Positions 63,068-64,000 of a stretch of 64,000 nt of DNA are shown here, one piece after another; the stretch's first letter is position 1, and each line of letters starts with the position of its first letter. The notes below the pieces were generated by a model. That model was not told the origin of the DNA, searched no databases, and worked only from the letters and a program-made list of their open reading frames with translations. A program made the position numbers and the translations under genes. The stretch lies in NCBI GenBank assembly GCA_003254905.1, contig QANU01077598.1, forward strand, positions 402,065 through 466,064, read 5' to 3'. This DNA is from Nissolia schottii (lineage: Eukaryota > Streptophyta > Magnoliopsida > Fabales > Fabaceae).

Positions 63068-64000
63068 CTTACTACATGCGAAAAACCACACATCATACCC
63101 TCCTAGCTGGTGGTAACATCTGATTTTCCCGGAGTTCAAATCAAGGGCCAAGATCGAATCAGAGTGGTTCTCTGGATCAACACATTGGTCCGGTTGAGTA
63201 GGTGAAGTTCTATTGTTCTGCCTCTCACGACATTGATATATGCGTGGTGGGGCAGAGTAGAGGTTCCCTGTGGCAATGTAAACATGGTTTCTGTAAGCGT
63301 CAATGGAGGGGCTGCTACCCCAAATGGCTGCTCCTGAATACTCTCCTCTCTTGCCATTGTTATCTGGCAGCATATAGGTTTGCCACAAGATGGCTCCGGA
63401 TCTGGCATCAAGTTTTGCCATGCTTCCGCGAAATGTGCAGCATTGCTCTAAGGGTACAGTTACTTCTAGAGAAGATATTCCCACGTAGTAATCTCTGTGC
63501 CATTAATAAAGGAAGAAATAGTCTAAATAATTATGTGATTTATAATTCAATTGAAAGTGTATGACATGAATACATAAGGTTGATGCGTTCTGCTGAATCC
63601 TAGATAGAATTACGCTTTTGGAAGAAATGATTTTTGATATAATATCAGAGTTTCTATGATTAAAAAGTTTAGACTTCAATTATTGTTGATCACCATTTCT
63701 AAAAATTGTCTACACCAAAAAAGTTTTGCACGAGGGGGCTGCTAAGATATAAAATCATTTTATTTCTTTTGTCAAATAACTTAAACTATTGAGAGAAATA
63801 GTTCTTAAGAAAATTATCAAGCCACCTCTAATCCTTGACCACCGTTGCTAATAACCTAATATCTAAATTAGGGTGACCTGTGACACAAAATTACAAAGAT
63901 GATGTGTTCTGCCACCAATATTCATTTGCAAAATTATAATTGAGTGTGAAGTTTAGATTAATTAGAAAACTTGTTAAGAAAGGAGATGTGGATTGTACTT
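63068..64000 (-). pseudogene. PQQ-like copy D, truncated duplicate of copy A, runs off the window
   Basis: Positions 63068-64000 are almost identical to 43343-44274 of copy A, including the whole intron 3. Only the first part of the fourth exon is present (63494 down to 63068). The frame leaves PQQ text after DVWFFACS and enters LINE-derived sequence, ending at a stop at 63023. A propeller Trp is changed to Cys (GKIRCYH where A has GKIRWYH). Exons 4 (remainder) and 5 are absent here; the 5' exons would lie beyond the right edge. The intron 3 donor lies just outside, so its state cannot be read. Confidence 0.85.
63620..63825 (+). repeat. family L dispersed repeat in copy D intron 3
   Basis: Near-identical to 43895-44100; it was duplicated together with the gene. 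Confidence 0.6.

Overview
This is plant nuclear DNA from a eudicot, most likely a legume. All genes are split by GT-AG introns in strongly AT-rich DNA. The encoded proteins (a plant cysteine oxidase, a group IIb WRKY factor, an organellar LepA/GUF1 GTPase, a plastid-type KDPG-aldolase-like protein and plant PQQ-propeller proteins) are angiosperm families. The legume assignment rests on remembered resemblance of the dispersed repeats and is less certain.

Layout. 1-0.28 kb: first exon of an unrecognised small secreted protein, minus strand, running off the left edge. 0.59-4.61 kb: a Mutator-like element with a near-perfect 9-bp target duplication, filled with LTR-retrotransposon remnants. 5.17-9.89 kb: nine-exon KDPG-aldolase-like gene (+). 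9.9-22.0 kb: gene-poor DNA with a SINE, a hAT-type MITE with a perfect 8-bp duplication, old diverged segmental repeats, a GC-rich insert and a degenerate minisatellite. 22.55-26.08 kb: plant cysteine oxidase gene (+), with a hypoxia-responsive promoter element upstream and a 329-bp perfect AG tract in intron 1. 26.1-32.3 kb: intergenic, with MITEs. 32.32-34.63 kb: WRKY72-like gene (+). 34.6-37.0 kb: MITEs and repeats. 37.04-41.38 kb: eleven-exon mitochondrial-type GUF1/EF4 gene (-). 42.4-64.0 kb: a tandem array of secreted PQQ-like beta-propeller genes, all on the minus strand: copy A (42.4-45.2), a decayed remnant (about 47.2-48.9), copy B (49.9-53.1), copy C (56.3-59.1) and truncated copy D (63.07 to the right edge), which is fused to a degenerate L1-type LINE.

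How the genes relate. The middle block (cysteine oxidase, WRKY72, GUF1) looks like conserved eudicot microsynteny. From memory, Arabidopsis keeps it in two complementary halves on chromosome 5. The cysteine oxidase is the oxygen sensor of the N-degron pathway for group VII ERF factors, and the promoter element would make it a target of those same factors: a feedback loop visible in the sequence. The PQQ array is the most dynamic part. It shows recent duplication, a probable conversion tract between B and C, a transposon-associated extra intron in copy A and its remnant, and loss of a splice donor in copy A. Copies A, B and C all reconstruct to exactly 537 residues, but only B and C have all canonical splice sites.

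I found no RNA gene, CRISPR array or prokaryotic feature. Exon boundaries were placed by reading splice sites and reading-frame phase by eye; no alignment or database search was possible.
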